A stretch of 64,000 bases of DNA from VXYK01 sp965221585 (GTDB taxonomy: Bacteria; Actinomycetota; Acidimicrobiia; Acidimicrobiales; Aldehydirespiratoraceae), in the NCBI GenBank assembly GCA_965221585.1, contig OZ244898.1, positions 992,001 to 1,056,000 on the forward strand. Reading direction: 5' to 3'. The notes below the pieces were generated by a model. The model did no database searches. It was not told where the DNA came from and was given only the letters and a program-made list of their open reading frames with translations. Below are positions 43,044-52,183 of this stretch, one piece after another. How positions within the stretch are numbered: position 1 is the stretch's first letter; each line of letters begins with the position of its first letter. Position numbers and translations under genes: made by a program.

Positions 43044-43078
43044 CGACTACAGCTCCCCCCACCGTTGAGAGGTCGCCA

Positions 43079-44362
43079 GTGAGCATCATTGAACGTGTCC
43101 ATGGCCGCGAGGTGTTCGACTCCCGCGGCAACCCCACCGTCGAGGTGGAGGTCGAACTCGACAGCGGAGCGGTGGCGCGGGCCATGGTTCCCAGCGGTGC
43201 TTCCACGGGTGCTTTCGAAGCGGTCGAGCTACGGGACGGCGGCGACCGGCTGACCGGCAAAGGGGTGCTCAAAGCAGTCGGTTTCGTCAACAGCGAACTC
43301 GCCGAGGTCGCGGTGGGCCGCGATGCAATAGACCAACGCGGCCTCGATGCGGCGATGATCGCCTGTGACGGCACCGACAACAAGGGCCGGGTCGGCGCCA
43401 ACGCCATTCTCGGGATCTCGTTGGCCGCGGCACGCGCTGCCGCGCAAGAACTGGAGATCCCGCTGTGGCGGCACATCGGCGGCGCCAACGCCCATGTCCT
43501 GCCGGTACCGATGATGAACGTCCTCAACGGCGGGTCCCACGCCGACAACAACGTCGACTACCAGGAGTTCATGTTGATGCCGGTGGGTGCGGCGTCGTTC
43601 AGCGAGGCGATGCGCTGGGGCGTCGAGGCCTACCACGTACTCAAGAAGGTTCTCAGCGAGCGGGGTCTGTCCACCGGGATCGGGGACGAAGGAGGCTTCG
43701 CCCCCAACCTGGCGAGCAACGAGGAGGCTGTGCAACTGTTGGTCGACACGATCGAGCGCCTCGGTCTGACCCCGGGTTCCGAGATGGCGATCTCGATGGA
43801 TATTGCGTCCACCGAGTTCTACGCAGACGGGTTCTACGAACTGGCGAGCGAGGACCGGCGGCTCAGCTCTGAGGAGATGGTCGCCGAGCTGGTCTCCCTG
43901 GCTCAGAAATACCCGATCGTGTCGATCGAAGACGGCATGGCGGAGGACGACTGGGACGGCTGGGCTGCACTGACCGCGGAGATCGGCACCTCCTGCCAAC
44001 TCGTCGGTGACGATCTGTTCGTGACGAACTGTGAGCGTCTCGCCCGGGGCATCGAGTCCGGTACGGCCAACTCGATCCTCGTGAAGGTCAACCAGATCGG
44101 ATCCCTCACCGAGACGCTCGAAGCGGTCGATCTGGCGCGGCGCAACGGCTACAGCTCGGTGATGTCACATCGCTCGGGCGAAACCGAGGACACGACCATC
44201 GCGGACCTCGCGGTCGCCACCAACTGCGGCCAGATCAAGACGGGCGCGCCGGCGCGCTCTGACCGGGTCGCGAAGTACAACCAACTCCTTCGAATCGAGG
44301 AGCAACTCGGTGAGGCCGCCGCGTTCGGCGGCACGGACGCGATCGGCGGAGCAACCCGGTGA
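43079..44362 (+). CDS. eno: Enolase
   Basis: Glycolytic enzyme, 2-phosphoglycerate to phosphoenolpyruvate. The 427 residues carry VFDSRGNPTVEVEV, GASTGAFEAVELRDG, GDEGGFAPNL, the magnesium ligands in SMDIASTEFY and SIEDGMAEDDWDGW. KVNQIGSLTET and SHRSGETEDTTIADLAVA follow. The start is GTG 43079 with GAGAGG six bases upstream. Its stop overlaps the FtsB-like gene by four bases. Confidence 0.97.
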   Translation: MSIIERVHGREVFDSRGNPTVEVEVELDSGAVARAMVPSGASTGAFEAVELRDGGDRLTGKGVLKAVGFVNSELAEVAVGRDAIDQRGLDAAMIACDGTDNKGRVGANAILGISLAAARAAAQELEIPLWRHIGGANAHVLPVPMMNVLNGGSHADNNVDYQEFMLMPVGAASFSEAMRWGVEAYHVLKKVLSERGLSTGIGDEGGFAPNLASNEEAVQLLVDTIERLGLTPGSEMAISMDIASTEFYADGFYELASEDRRLSSEEMVAELVSLAQKYPIVSIEDGMAEDDWDGWAALTAEIGTSCQLVGDDLFVTNCERLARGIESGTANSILVKVNQIGSLTETLEAVDLARRNGYSSVMSHRSGETEDTTIADLAVATNCGQIKTGAPARSDRVAKYNQLLRIEEQLGEAAAFGGTDAIGGATR

Positions 44363-44649
44363 AGCAGGTTCTGTTCGTTCTGGTAGTGGGGTTCTTGTTG
44401 CTGGCGGGCGTACTGGTGGAGCCCTCGGTCAGCAGCTATATGGAGCAGCGAAGCGAGCTTTCCAGTGTCAAGGAAGAGCGGGATGCGCTGCAGGCCGAGA
44501 TCGACGAGATCAATGCCGACATCGAAGGATTCACCGACGACGAGGGTCTGCGAATCGAAGCCCGTTGTTACGGACCGTACGTGGCGCCGGGCGAAGAGGT
44601 GTACTCCATTCCCGGCCTGAACGGTTGCGTGGTCTCAAGTCCCAACTGA
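44359..44649 (+). CDS. Septum formation initiator (FtsB/DivIC-like)
   Basis: A 96-residue bitopic membrane protein. It has one N-terminal membrane helix (VLFVLVVGFLLLAGVLVEP), a coiled coil of about 40 residues (QRSELSSVKEERDALQAEID) and a short extracellular tail with two Cys. This matches divisome proteins of the FtsB/DivIC group, and the gene downstream of eno is such a protein in mycobacteria. The GTG start overlaps the enolase TGA. The stop lies inside the first 18-bp repeat. Confidence 0.85.
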   Translation: MKQVLFVLVVGFLLLAGVLVEPSVSSYMEQRSELSSVKEERDALQAEIDEINADIEGFTDDEGLRIEARCYGPYVAPGEEVYSIPGLNGCVVSSPN

Positions 44650-44738
44650 GACCCAGCTTCCAACTGAGACCCAGTGCCAGTTAGTCTCATCTGGTTCGGG
44701 TACGCACTGGTTCGGGTAGACACTGGTTCGGGAATAAC
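44643..44738. repeat. Two nested tandem repeat sets between the FtsB-like gene and coxL
   Basis: CAACTGAGACCCAG occurs at 44643 and 44661 (18-bp period, TGA stop included). CTGGTTCGGG then occurs at 44691, 44707 and 44723 (16-bp period). Together they fill most of the 102-base gap at the left edge of the cox block. Confidence 0.85.
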
Positions 44739-44751
44739 GGGAGCGCGCGAG

Positions 44752-47037
44752 ATGACGATCATCGGGACGAGGGTTCTGCGAAAGGAAGATCCGCAGTTTC
44801 TGACCGCCGGCGCGACCTACACAGCCGATCTCGACGACCCGCGGCTCGCCGGATCGCTGCACGCGATATTTGTCCGGTCGTTCGTCGCCAACGGCAGGAT
44901 CGTCGAGGTCGACGCTGACGATGCCCGCGCGGTGCCCGGTGTCGCCCTGGTGCTCACCGGCGCGGACATCGATCTGATGCTGCCGGGCAGCGTGCCGATG
45001 TTTCCTCCGGATCTGCTCAATCGACCTCTGCTGGCCCGGGATCGAGTCCGTTTCGTGGGCGAACCCGTCGCTGTGGTGCTCGCCGAGACTCGCTCAGCCG
45101 CTCAGGATGCAGCCGATCTGGTATTCGTCGATATCGACGCGCTCGACTCGGTGACGGATCTCGAAGCCGCGGCCAACGACGAAGTTGTGGTGCATGAGGG
45201 CCACGGCACCAACACGGCCCTCACCTTCTCCGATCTGGGGCTGGCCACCGGCATCGGTGACGACTCGTTCTTCTCAGACTGCGAAGTCGTCGTCAGTCAA
45301 CGCGTGGTTCATCCGCGGATGTCTGCCGCGCCCCTCGAAGTGCGTTCAGTCGCGGCGTCGTGGACCGATGAACGCCTGCTCGTATTCCTTTCCAGCCAGG
45401 CGTCGCACCGCGTCAAGGAGTCGCTCGTGCAGATGTACGGGCTGGCGCAGGGCGATGTTCATGTGGTCGCTCCCGATGTCGGAGGCGGATTCGGCGCCAA
45501 GGTGGCACCCACTCCCGAAGACATGCTGATCCCGCACCTCTCGCGCCTCAGCGGACGGCCGGTTCGATGGTTCGAGACACGCACGGAGAACCTGGTTGCT
45601 GCGGGACCGGGAAGGGCGCAGGTTCACCACGCAACTCTCGGCGGTACCGAACAGGGTGAGATCACCCACTACCGGCTCGAAGTGCTGATGGACTCCGGCG
45701 CCTACACCCGTGTCGGTGCGTTCCTGCCTTTCTTCACGCTGCCGATGGCACCCGGTACATACGACATCGCCAACATCGAGACCCAGGCGCGGTCGATCAT
45801 CACCAACGCGGTCCCGACCGAAGCATTCAGGGGTGCTGGTCGGCCTGAGGCGACTCTCACGATCGAGCGCATGTTCGACCTCTTCGCGGCTACCACCGGA
45901 ATCGATCCGATCGAGCTGCGGCGCAGGAATCTGATTTCGGCGGACGCCTTCCCTGTCACCACCGCAGTGGGCAGCGTGTACGACACGGGCGACTACGAAG
46001 CCGCCCTCGACAAGGCGCTGGAAGCGTCGGGGTATGCCGAGCTGCGAGCCGCCCAGGCTGCGCGCCGGGCCTCGAAGGACCCGGTGCAGATCGGGATCGG
46101 CGTCGCCAACTACGTTGAGATAACCGCCGGTCCGGCACCGGGCGGCAACGAGTACGGCAAGGTCGAGATCACCCCGGACGGCAAGGCCCGGGTCTACTCG
46201 GGTTCCCTGTCACACGGACAGGGCCATGCCACGACGTTCGCGATGATCGCCGCCGAGCAGCTTGGAATCGACGTTGAAGACATCGAAGTGATTCAGGGTG
46301 ACACCGACCAGGTTCCGCGGGGGGAGGGCACGGTCGCCAGCCGATCCACCCAGCTCGGAGGATCTGCCGTGTTCGACGCTGCCGCGACCGTCGCCGACGC
46401 CGCCAGAGAGATCGCCGCTGAGTTGTTGGAGGCCGCGGTCGAGGACGTGGTTCTTGACACCGACTCCGGCGTGTTCCATGTGTCGGGCACCCCGGCAGTC
46501 ACCAAGACATGGGCCGAAGTCGCGGCCGCGGCTACCGAAGAACAGCTCGTTGCTGACAGCGACTTCAACGGCAACTGCACCTACCCCTTCGGTACGCACG
46601 TCGCGGTGGTGGAGGTCGATACCGAGACCGGAGGCGTGGAGTTGAAGCGCATGGTGACCGTCGACGACGCGGGAACTCTTATCAATCCCCTGATCGTCGA
46701 GGGGCAGCGGCATGGGGGAATTGCCCAGGGAGTGGCTCAGGCGCTTCTCGAAGAGGTGTGTTATGACGAAGACGGCAACCCGATTACCAGCAACTTTGCC
46801 GACTACTCAATAATTTCTGCGGCTGAACTGCCGTCGCTGGAGCTCGTGGCGATGGAGACGCCCACTCCCAACAACCCGCTCGGCGCCAAAGGTATCGGCG
46901 AGTCCGGAGCGATCGGATCGACCCCGGCCGTCCAGAGTGCGGTGATCGACGCGCTCAGCCATCTCGGTGTAAGGCACATAGACGTTCCCCTGTCGCCGCA
47001 GAAGGTCTGGTCGGCCATCGCTGAGGCTGCTTCGTGA
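44752..47037 (+). CDS. Form II CoxL-like molybdenum hydroxylase large subunit
   Basis: About 761 residues of the xanthine dehydrogenase/CO dehydrogenase large-subunit family, which binds molybdopterin cytosine dinucleotide. The N-terminus (VLRKEDPQFLTAGATYTADL), DVGGGFGAKVAPTPED and ESGAIGSTPAVQSAV with the catalytic Glu are present. The active-site loop reads AFRGAGRPEA, of the form II type (AYRGAGR). True CO dehydrogenases have a Cys-containing loop, so the substrate may be an aldehyde, purine or other compound. ATG 44752 gives the family start. No small or medium subunit lies nearby. Confidence 0.9.
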   Translation: MTIIGTRVLRKEDPQFLTAGATYTADLDDPRLAGSLHAIFVRSFVANGRIVEVDADDARAVPGVALVLTGADIDLMLPGSVPMFPPDLLNRPLLARDRVRFVGEPVAVVLAETRSAAQDAADLVFVDIDALDSVTDLEAAANDEVVVHEGHGTNTALTFSDLGLATGIGDDSFFSDCEVVVSQRVVHPRMSAAPLEVRSVAASWTDERLLVFLSSQASHRVKESLVQMYGLAQGDVHVVAPDVGGGFGAKVAPTPEDMLIPHLSRLSGRPVRWFETRTENLVAAGPGRAQVHHATLGGTEQGEITHYRLEVLMDSGAYTRVGAFLPFFTLPMAPGTYDIANIETQARSIITNAVPTEAFRGAGRPEATLTIERMFDLFAATTGIDPIELRRRNLISADAFPVTTAVGSVYDTGDYEAALDKALEASGYAELRAAQAARRASKDPVQIGIGVANYVEITAGPAPGGNEYGKVEITPDGKARVYSGSLSHGQGHATTFAMIAAEQLGIDVEDIEVIQGDTDQVPRGEGTVASRSTQLGGSAVFDAAATVADAAREIAAELLEAAVEDVVLDTDSGVFHVSGTPAVTKTWAEVAAAATEEQLVADSDFNGNCTYPFGTHVAVVEVDTETGGVELKRMVTVDDAGTLINPLIVEGQRHGGIAQGVAQALLEEVCYDEDGNPITSNFADYSIISAAELPSLELVAMETPTPNNPLGAKGIGESGAIGSTPAVQSAVIDALSHLGVRHIDVPLSPQKVWSAIAEAAS

Positions 47038-47071
47038 ACGCTGGGGACCATCAGAACGACCTGGCGCAGCC

Positions 47072-48013
47072 ATGAAACCAGTGGAGGCCGAAGGTCTGGT
47101 CAGGACGTTCGGTGATGTCACGGCGGTAGCCGGCATCGACCTGGAGGTCGCCGAAGGTGAGATATTCGGGTTCCTCGGCCCGAACGGCGCGGGGAAGTCC
47201 ACCACGGTGCGGATGCTGGTGACGCTGTTGCGCCCGACCGCAGGCAGGGCGCGGGTGGCCGGATTCGATGTCGTCAAGGACGCGGACGCGGTCCGTCGCG
47301 TGATCGGCGTGGCGTTGCAGGACGCGGCGATCGACCCGCTGATGACAGGCTCGGAACTGCTGCGTCTGCAAGCAGTGTTGCACGGCCTGGGCAGGCGCCG
47401 CGCGGCTGACCGCGGTTCTGAGCTCTTGGAGCGGGTCGGGTTGACCGGAGCGGCCGGTCGTCGGGTCGGAACGTACTCCGGTGGGATGCGAAGGCGCCTC
47501 GATCTGGCTCTGGCACTGATCCATCGACCTGAAGTGCTGTTCCTCGATGAGCCGACGACCGGGTTGGACCCGACCAGCCGAGTTGCGGTCTGGGAGGAGG
47601 TCCGCTCGCTCAACGACGACGGCACGACGGTCTTCCTGACCACTCAGTACCTCGAGGAAGCCGATGAATTGGCAGGCCGAATTGCCATTATCGACAACGG
47701 CGTGATCGTCAAGCAGGGAGACCCGACCGTGCTCAAGGGCCAGGTCGGAGACCCGACGCTGCGCGTCGAAGTGGCCGATGGGACTGCCATCGAGTCGGCT
47801 CGGCGGGTGCTCGGAGCATTCGGCGATCAGCGACCGGCGCGTGACGGCCGGGTCGCGATCGGCTTGAAGGGCGGGGCCGGTCGCCTTGCCGATGTGGTTC
47901 GGGCCCTCGACGACCACGGTGTTCCGGTGGCGCATTTCGAGCTGGACTCGCCGAGTCTCGATGATGTCTTCGCCGATGCCACGGGAAGGCGCCTGGAGGG
48001 AGCCGAGACTTGA
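47072..48013 (+). CDS. ABC transporter ATPase, DrrA-type exporter
   Basis: A 313-residue single-cassette ATPase of the drug/antibiotic exporter type. Walker A is FLGPNGAGKSTTVRML, the signature YSGGMRRRLDLALALIH, and Walker B LFLDEPTTGLDPTSR. TTQYLEEADELAGRIAIID is typical of DrrA. A C-terminal regulatory domain of about 80 residues follows. It overlaps the first permease gene by four bases. It lies 34 bases after coxL, so it may share that transcript. Confidence 0.92.
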   Translation: MKPVEAEGLVRTFGDVTAVAGIDLEVAEGEIFGFLGPNGAGKSTTVRMLVTLLRPTAGRARVAGFDVVKDADAVRRVIGVALQDAAIDPLMTGSELLRLQAVLHGLGRRRAADRGSELLERVGLTGAAGRRVGTYSGGMRRRLDLALALIHRPEVLFLDEPTTGLDPTSRVAVWEEVRSLNDDGTTVFLTTQYLEEADELAGRIAIIDNGVIVKQGDPTVLKGQVGDPTLRVEVADGTAIESARRVLGAFGDQRPARDGRVAIGLKGGAGRLADVVRALDDHGVPVAHFELDSPSLDDVFADATGRRLEGAET

Positions 48014-48840
48014 CCGCAGCCCAGAGCCTTCGGCTCACCGACCCGCGGCGCAGTCGTCCGCGTCTGCTGGTCGGCACCGAGCAGGCGTGGACCCTGATGG
48101 TTCGGTCGGTCCTCGCGACGGCCCGCAAGGTTGACCGTTGGGCTCCGGGATTGATCTTTCCGTTGGCTATGGCGGCGGTCTATTCGTCACAGTTCGCCCG
48201 AGCGACGGGGTTGTCTGAGTTCCCTGAAGTCGATTCGTTCCTGCAGTTCATTCTGCCGGCGACGATCCTCCAGGGGATCGCCTTCAACGCCTCCAACGCC
48301 GGTACAGACATGGCGACGGACATCGAGACCGGGTTCTTCGATCGGTTGGTGGCCTCCCCGGTCGCGCGGCAGTCGATCTTCGTGGGGCGTGTCGGAGGCG
48401 CCGCTGCGGCCGCGGGTTTCCAGGCAGGTGTCCATACCGCGATCTTCGTGGTTCTCGGTGTCCCGATAGCGAGCGGTTTCGCGGGCGTTGTGGCTCTGAT
48501 GCTCATCAGCATCGTGCTCTCGGTCGGAATCTCGGGGTTCGGTCTGGCCGTGGCTCTCAGGACCGGCAGCAGCGAGGCGACCCAGTCGATGTTCCCACTC
48601 GTGTTCGTCATGGTCTTCGTCTCGTCGGCCTTCTTTCCGACGGAGTTGATGAGGGGCTGGTACCAGTGGGTGGCGGAACGAAACCCGTTCACCCTGGTGG
48701 TCGACCCGACGAGGCAACTCGTCATTTCGGGATGGAGTTGGGTCGACCTGTTCGAAGCGCTCGGGTACAGCCTGTTGATCGCGTTGTTGTCCTTGAGCCT
48801 GGCGTACCGGGCCCATCTTCGGCGAATGAGGCGCTCGTGA
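48010..48840 (+). CDS. ABC-2 type permease (DrrB-like), first
   Basis: A 276-residue membrane protein with six hydrophobic segments. The family pattern includes NAGTDMATDIETGFFDRLVASPVAR and the late NPFTLVVDPTRQLV. The start is TTG 48010 overlapping the ATPase stop. It partners the next permease, making a heterodimeric exporter. Confidence 0.88.
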   Translation: MTAAQSLRLTDPRRSRPRLLVGTEQAWTLMVRSVLATARKVDRWAPGLIFPLAMAAVYSSQFARATGLSEFPEVDSFLQFILPATILQGIAFNASNAGTDMATDIETGFFDRLVASPVARQSIFVGRVGGAAAAAGFQAGVHTAIFVVLGVPIASGFAGVVALMLISIVLSVGISGFGLAVALRTGSSEATQSMFPLVFVMVFVSSAFFPTELMRGWYQWVAERNPFTLVVDPTRQLVISGWSWVDLFEALGYSLLIALLSLSLAYRAHLRRMRRS

Positions 48841-49634
48841 CGGCGGTCGTCCGCGGTTCGCGGGCCGGTGCGTCCTCGCTGTTCGCCGTCGTCTGGATGT
48901 GTCACCGCAACCTGACCAGATTCGCGCGACTGCCGGCGATCATGGTGCCGATGATCGTGATGCCGGTCTTCTTCTTGGTGGTGTTCACCTCCAGCTTCGA
49001 CGGGATCTCCCGGGTCGAGGGTTTCCCGACTGAGAACCTGATCAACTGGGTCGTGGCCTTCGCGCTGTTGCAGGGAGCCATGTTCTCAGGCGTTGGGACC
49101 GCGGGGACTGTCGCCACCGACCTCGAGACCGGTTTCATGGACCGTCTTCTGGTGAGTCCGATACGACGGGGGATCATCATCGCCGCCCCTCTGACCTACA
49201 CGGCAATTCGGGCGTTGATTCCCATCACTCTGGTGACCGCGCTTGCCTGGGCGATGAACGCGGATCTGCCTGGCGGGATACTGGGAATCGTGGTGGCGTT
49301 CAGCGGCGGTATCGGCGGGGCGTTGGCGATCGGCTGCTTCGGTCTCGGGGTTGTGCTTCGCATGGGCGACATCCGAGCGATGACGATCGTGCAGATGGGC
49401 AGCTTCCTGTTGATCTTCCCGTCGATCGGACAGGTGCCCATCGCCCTGCTCGACGGCTGGATGGAAACAGTCGCCCGTATCAACCCGGTGACCAACGTTC
49501 TCCGCATGACCCGCCAGGGCTACATCGGGGATGTGACCTGGGCTGACACCTGGCCCGGTCTGCTGGTAATCGCTTGCGGAATCGCCGTTTTCGGCACGTG
49601 GGCGCGGGCCGAACTGATCCGGCGAACACGATGA
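48837..49634 (+). CDS. ABC-2 type permease (DrrB-like), second
   Basis: A 265-residue membrane protein with six hydrophobic segments and the same core: TAGTVATDLETGFMDRLLVSPIRRG and NPVTNVLRMTRQGY. A GTG start at 48837 overlaps the first permease's TGA. The similarity to the neighbouring permease points to an old duplication. A 22-base-spaced imperfect repeat follows the stop. Confidence 0.88.
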   Translation: MTAVVRGSRAGASSLFAVVWMCHRNLTRFARLPAIMVPMIVMPVFFLVVFTSSFDGISRVEGFPTENLINWVVAFALLQGAMFSGVGTAGTVATDLETGFMDRLLVSPIRRGIIIAAPLTYTAIRALIPITLVTALAWAMNADLPGGILGIVVAFSGGIGGALAIGCFGLGVVLRMGDIRAMTIVQMGSFLLIFPSIGQVPIALLDGWMETVARINPVTNVLRMTRQGYIGDVTWADTWPGLLVIACGIAVFGTWARAELIRRTR

Positions 49635-49640
49635 GACCCG

Positions 49641-49677
49641 CTGGTCGGCATCGGGTCGGCTTCTGATCGGCATCCGG
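49641..49677. repeat. Imperfect 15-bp direct repeat after the second permease
   Basis: CTGGTCGGCATCGGG (49641) and CTGATCGGCATCCGG (49663) match at 13 of 15 bases with a 22-base period, seven bases past the stop. Confidence 0.55.
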
Positions 49678-49726
49678 CGGTGACTACCATTGGTCGTTCG
49701 GAGGTCGAATCCATGGTCGAGAACTG

Positions 49727-50647
49727 ATGGCCGACACAACTGATCCTCGCAGCGTCTCATCGGTGGTGCAGGTGAGCGATGCGCTGCGCCAGAATCACTA
49801 TCTTCCCGACGAAGGACTCGCGACGGCTGTATATCTCGCGCTGCGGCTGCGTCGACCGTTGCTGCTGGAGGGCGAACCCGGCGTCGGCAAGACGGAAGTC
49901 GCGAGGGTGCTCGCCGACTGGATCGGTGGCCGGTTGCTGCGGATCCAGTGCTATGAGGGGATTGACGTCAACCAGGCGGTGTATGAGTGGGACTATTCCC
50001 GCCAGTTGCTGCATCTGCGCACTGCGGAAGCGACGGGTGCTGCACGCAGCAGCGAGACCTCGGCGTTGGAGGACGAACTCTACGACGAGCGATTTCTGGT
50101 TCGTCGACCGCTGCTCGAAGCCATCGCCCACGACTCGGGCCCGCCGCCGGTCCTGCTGATCGACGAAGTCGACCGCTCCGACGACGAGTTCGAAGCCTTC
50201 CTGCTTGAGGTGTTGGCCGACTATTCGATCACGATCCCCGAGATCGGCACCTTCTCCGCGATCGAGCCGCCGGTGGTTGTCGTCACATCGAACCGCACCC
50301 GCGATGTGCACGACGCCTTGAAACGACGTTGCCTGTACCACTGGGTCACCCACCCCACCGTGGAGCGTGAGATCGAGATCATCCGGCTGCATGCCCCGAC
50401 TGTGAGCCGACGGCTGGCGGCCCAGATCGCAGCTGCGGCCGCGGCGATCCGTCAGGTTGGTCTCTACAAGCCGCCCGGCGTGTCCGAGACCATCGACTGG
50501 GCACGAGCGCTGGACCTGCTCGGCGCCGACGAACTGGTCGTCGATCACGTGGAGGCGACGTTCCCGACACTGCTCAAGTACCGCGAAGACCTTGAGAGGG
50601 TCCGGGACCACGGTCTTGAGACGCTCCTTGCCTCAGCCCGCGAGTGA
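49727..50647 (+). CDS. MoxR-family AAA ATPase (CoxD-like)
   Basis: A 306-residue chaperone ATPase. Walker A is EGEPGVGKTEVARVL, and RIQCYEGIDVNQAVYEWDYS is typical of CoxD. Walker B is LLIDEVDRSDDEFEAFLLEVL, and sensor 1 lies in VVVVTSNRTRDVHDALKRR. In CO dehydrogenase clusters CoxD works with the VWA protein CoxE in maturing the active-site metal centre. Here the VWA gene follows at 52 bases, supporting that role. Confidence 0.9.
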   Translation: MADTTDPRSVSSVVQVSDALRQNHYLPDEGLATAVYLALRLRRPLLLEGEPGVGKTEVARVLADWIGGRLLRIQCYEGIDVNQAVYEWDYSRQLLHLRTAEATGAARSSETSALEDELYDERFLVRRPLLEAIAHDSGPPPVLLIDEVDRSDDEFEAFLLEVLADYSITIPEIGTFSAIEPPVVVVTSNRTRDVHDALKRRCLYHWVTHPTVEREIEIIRLHAPTVSRRLAAQIAAAAAAIRQVGLYKPPGVSETIDWARALDLLGADELVVDHVEATFPTLLKYREDLERVRDHGLETLLASARE

Positions 50648-50699
50648 TCGTGATGTCGCGGGTCATGGGCTGGTCGGGTTCGAGTTCAGGAGTGAACCG

Positions 50700-51860
50700 G
50701 TGACGATCGAGGCGGCGGTCGGATTCGTGGAGTCCCTTCGCCGCGGCGGCCTTGCGGTCTCTTTGGGGTCTTCGCGTATGTTCGTCGAGGCGCTGGCTGA
50801 AATCGATCTGGCCGACCCCGACGAGGTGTATTGGGCAGCCCGGGCGGTCCTGGTGCACAGGCCCGAGGACATCGAGTTGTTCAACGGTCTGTTCGCCGCC
50901 TACTGGGGCGGTGTCGATTCGAAACTGGCGTGGCGGGCACCTTCAGAGCCGCTGCCTGTCACCCTGGCTATGGACGATCCCGAGCAGCTACCTGCCGAGG
51001 GCACCGACGGCGAGGACAACGACGAGACGATCACCGTGCGTTACTGCGCAACGGAGACACTGGGCAGCAAGGACTTCGCGGACTACTCCGAGGAGGAGTT
51101 GGCGGAGTCCCGGCGCCTGATGGAGCAGATCGTGTTGTTGGGGGAGTGTCGGCGGAGCCGACGACGGGTGCGTTCCAACCGTGCGCGTGGAACTCTCGAC
51201 CTGCGGCGCACCGTTCAACGAGCGCTGCGCTCCGGCGGTGAACCAGTGGAGGTAGCCCGCACAGTCCCGGCGCGCAAGCAGCGGCGCCTGGTGTTGCTGC
51301 TGGACGTGTCCGGTTCGATGGAACCCTATGCTCGGGCGCTCATCGGTTTTGTGCACGCCTCGGTGGCGAGCCGCACCCAGGTGGAGGCGTTCGCGTTGGG
51401 GACTCGCCTCACGCGAATCACCCGCGAGCTGTCGCAACGGGACCCGGACCGGGCTCTGCTCGAAGCGGCGGCCGCCGTCAAGGACTGGTCCGGTGGAACC
51501 CGCCTAGGCGAGGGTCTGCGACGGTTCAACGATGAATGGGGCTGTCGAGGCATGGCGCGGGGCGCCACGACGGTGATCCTCTCCGACGGTTGGGATCGTG
51601 GCGAGCCCACCGAGATGGAGGTCCAGATGCAGCGCCTCAGTCGTGTTGCCCACCGCGTGGTCTGGGTGAATCCCCTGAAAGCGTCGCCGGGGTATGCGCC
51701 GCTGGCTCGGGCCATGGCAGCCGCCCTGCCGTATGTGGACGATTTCGTCGAAGGGCACTGCCTCGACTCTCTGACGCGACTGGCCGAGCTCGTACTGGCT
51801 GACTCCCGTGGGGTGCGGTCGATTACAGAGCGGCCGATTCCCGTAGGATCTGAACGATGA
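50700..51860 (+). CDS. VWA-domain protein (CoxE-like)
   Basis: About 386 residues. The N-terminal half resembles CoxE (SLRRGGLAVSLGSSRMFVEAL and a helical acidic middle). The C-terminal von Willebrand A domain has the metal-adhesion motif LLLDVSGSMEPYARAL, then TRLTRITRELSQRDP and VILSDGWDRGEP. GTG 50700 has AGGAG seven bases upstream and is chosen over longer frames overlapping the ATPase gene. It overlaps the next gene by four bases. It is the partner of the MoxR ATPase. Confidence 0.88.
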   Translation: MTIEAAVGFVESLRRGGLAVSLGSSRMFVEALAEIDLADPDEVYWAARAVLVHRPEDIELFNGLFAAYWGGVDSKLAWRAPSEPLPVTLAMDDPEQLPAEGTDGEDNDETITVRYCATETLGSKDFADYSEEELAESRRLMEQIVLLGECRRSRRRVRSNRARGTLDLRRTVQRALRSGGEPVEVARTVPARKQRRLVLLLDVSGSMEPYARALIGFVHASVASRTQVEAFALGTRLTRITRELSQRDPDRALLEAAAAVKDWSGGTRLGEGLRRFNDEWGCRGMARGATTVILSDGWDRGEPTEMEVQMQRLSRVAHRVVWVNPLKASPGYAPLARAMAAALPYVDDFVEGHCLDSLTRLAELVLADSRGVRSITERPIPVGSER

Positions 51861-52171
51861 AGGAGCTGCTTGACGATCTCGACCGCTGGCGCGGTGCGGG
51901 CGTGGCCGTAGCGATGGCTCGGGTGGTCGACCTCGAGGGGTCAGCGCCCCGCGAGGCCGGCGCGGCGATGGCTGTCACGGCCGACGGCGAGGTCTCGGGT
52001 TCGGTATCGGGTGGCTGTGTGGAGGGGGCGGTCGTGGTTGAAGCTCTCGACGTGTTGGCCAAGGGCGAGCGTCGGATGGTCACCTTCGGATACAGCGACG
52101 ACGAAGCCTTCGAGGTGGGCCTCACCTGCGGCGGAACCATCCATCTGTTCATTGAACCCCTCGACTGGTAG
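51857..52171 (+). CDS. XdhC/CoxF N-terminal domain protein
   Basis: A 104-residue protein made only of the XdhC_CoxI domain: MARVVDLEGSAPREAGAAM, then SGSVSGGCVEGAVVVEAL and FEVGLTCGGTIHLFIEPL. The family binds molybdenum cofactor and hands it to molybdenum hydroxylases. The Rossmann half is in the next gene, 12 bases on, so the usual two-domain protein is split. Several actinobacteria have such a division. Confidence 0.88.
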   Translation: MKELLDDLDRWRGAGVAVAMARVVDLEGSAPREAGAAMAVTADGEVSGSVSGGCVEGAVVVEALDVLAKGERRMVTFGYSDDEAFEVGLTCGGTIHLFIEPLDW

Positions 52172-52183
52172 GAGCCGGTCTCG

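Noticed and set aside
44674..44751. A GTG start for coxL 26 codons upstream
   Set aside because: The extra residues are translated tandem repeats; the family begins near TIIGTRVLRKED at 44752.
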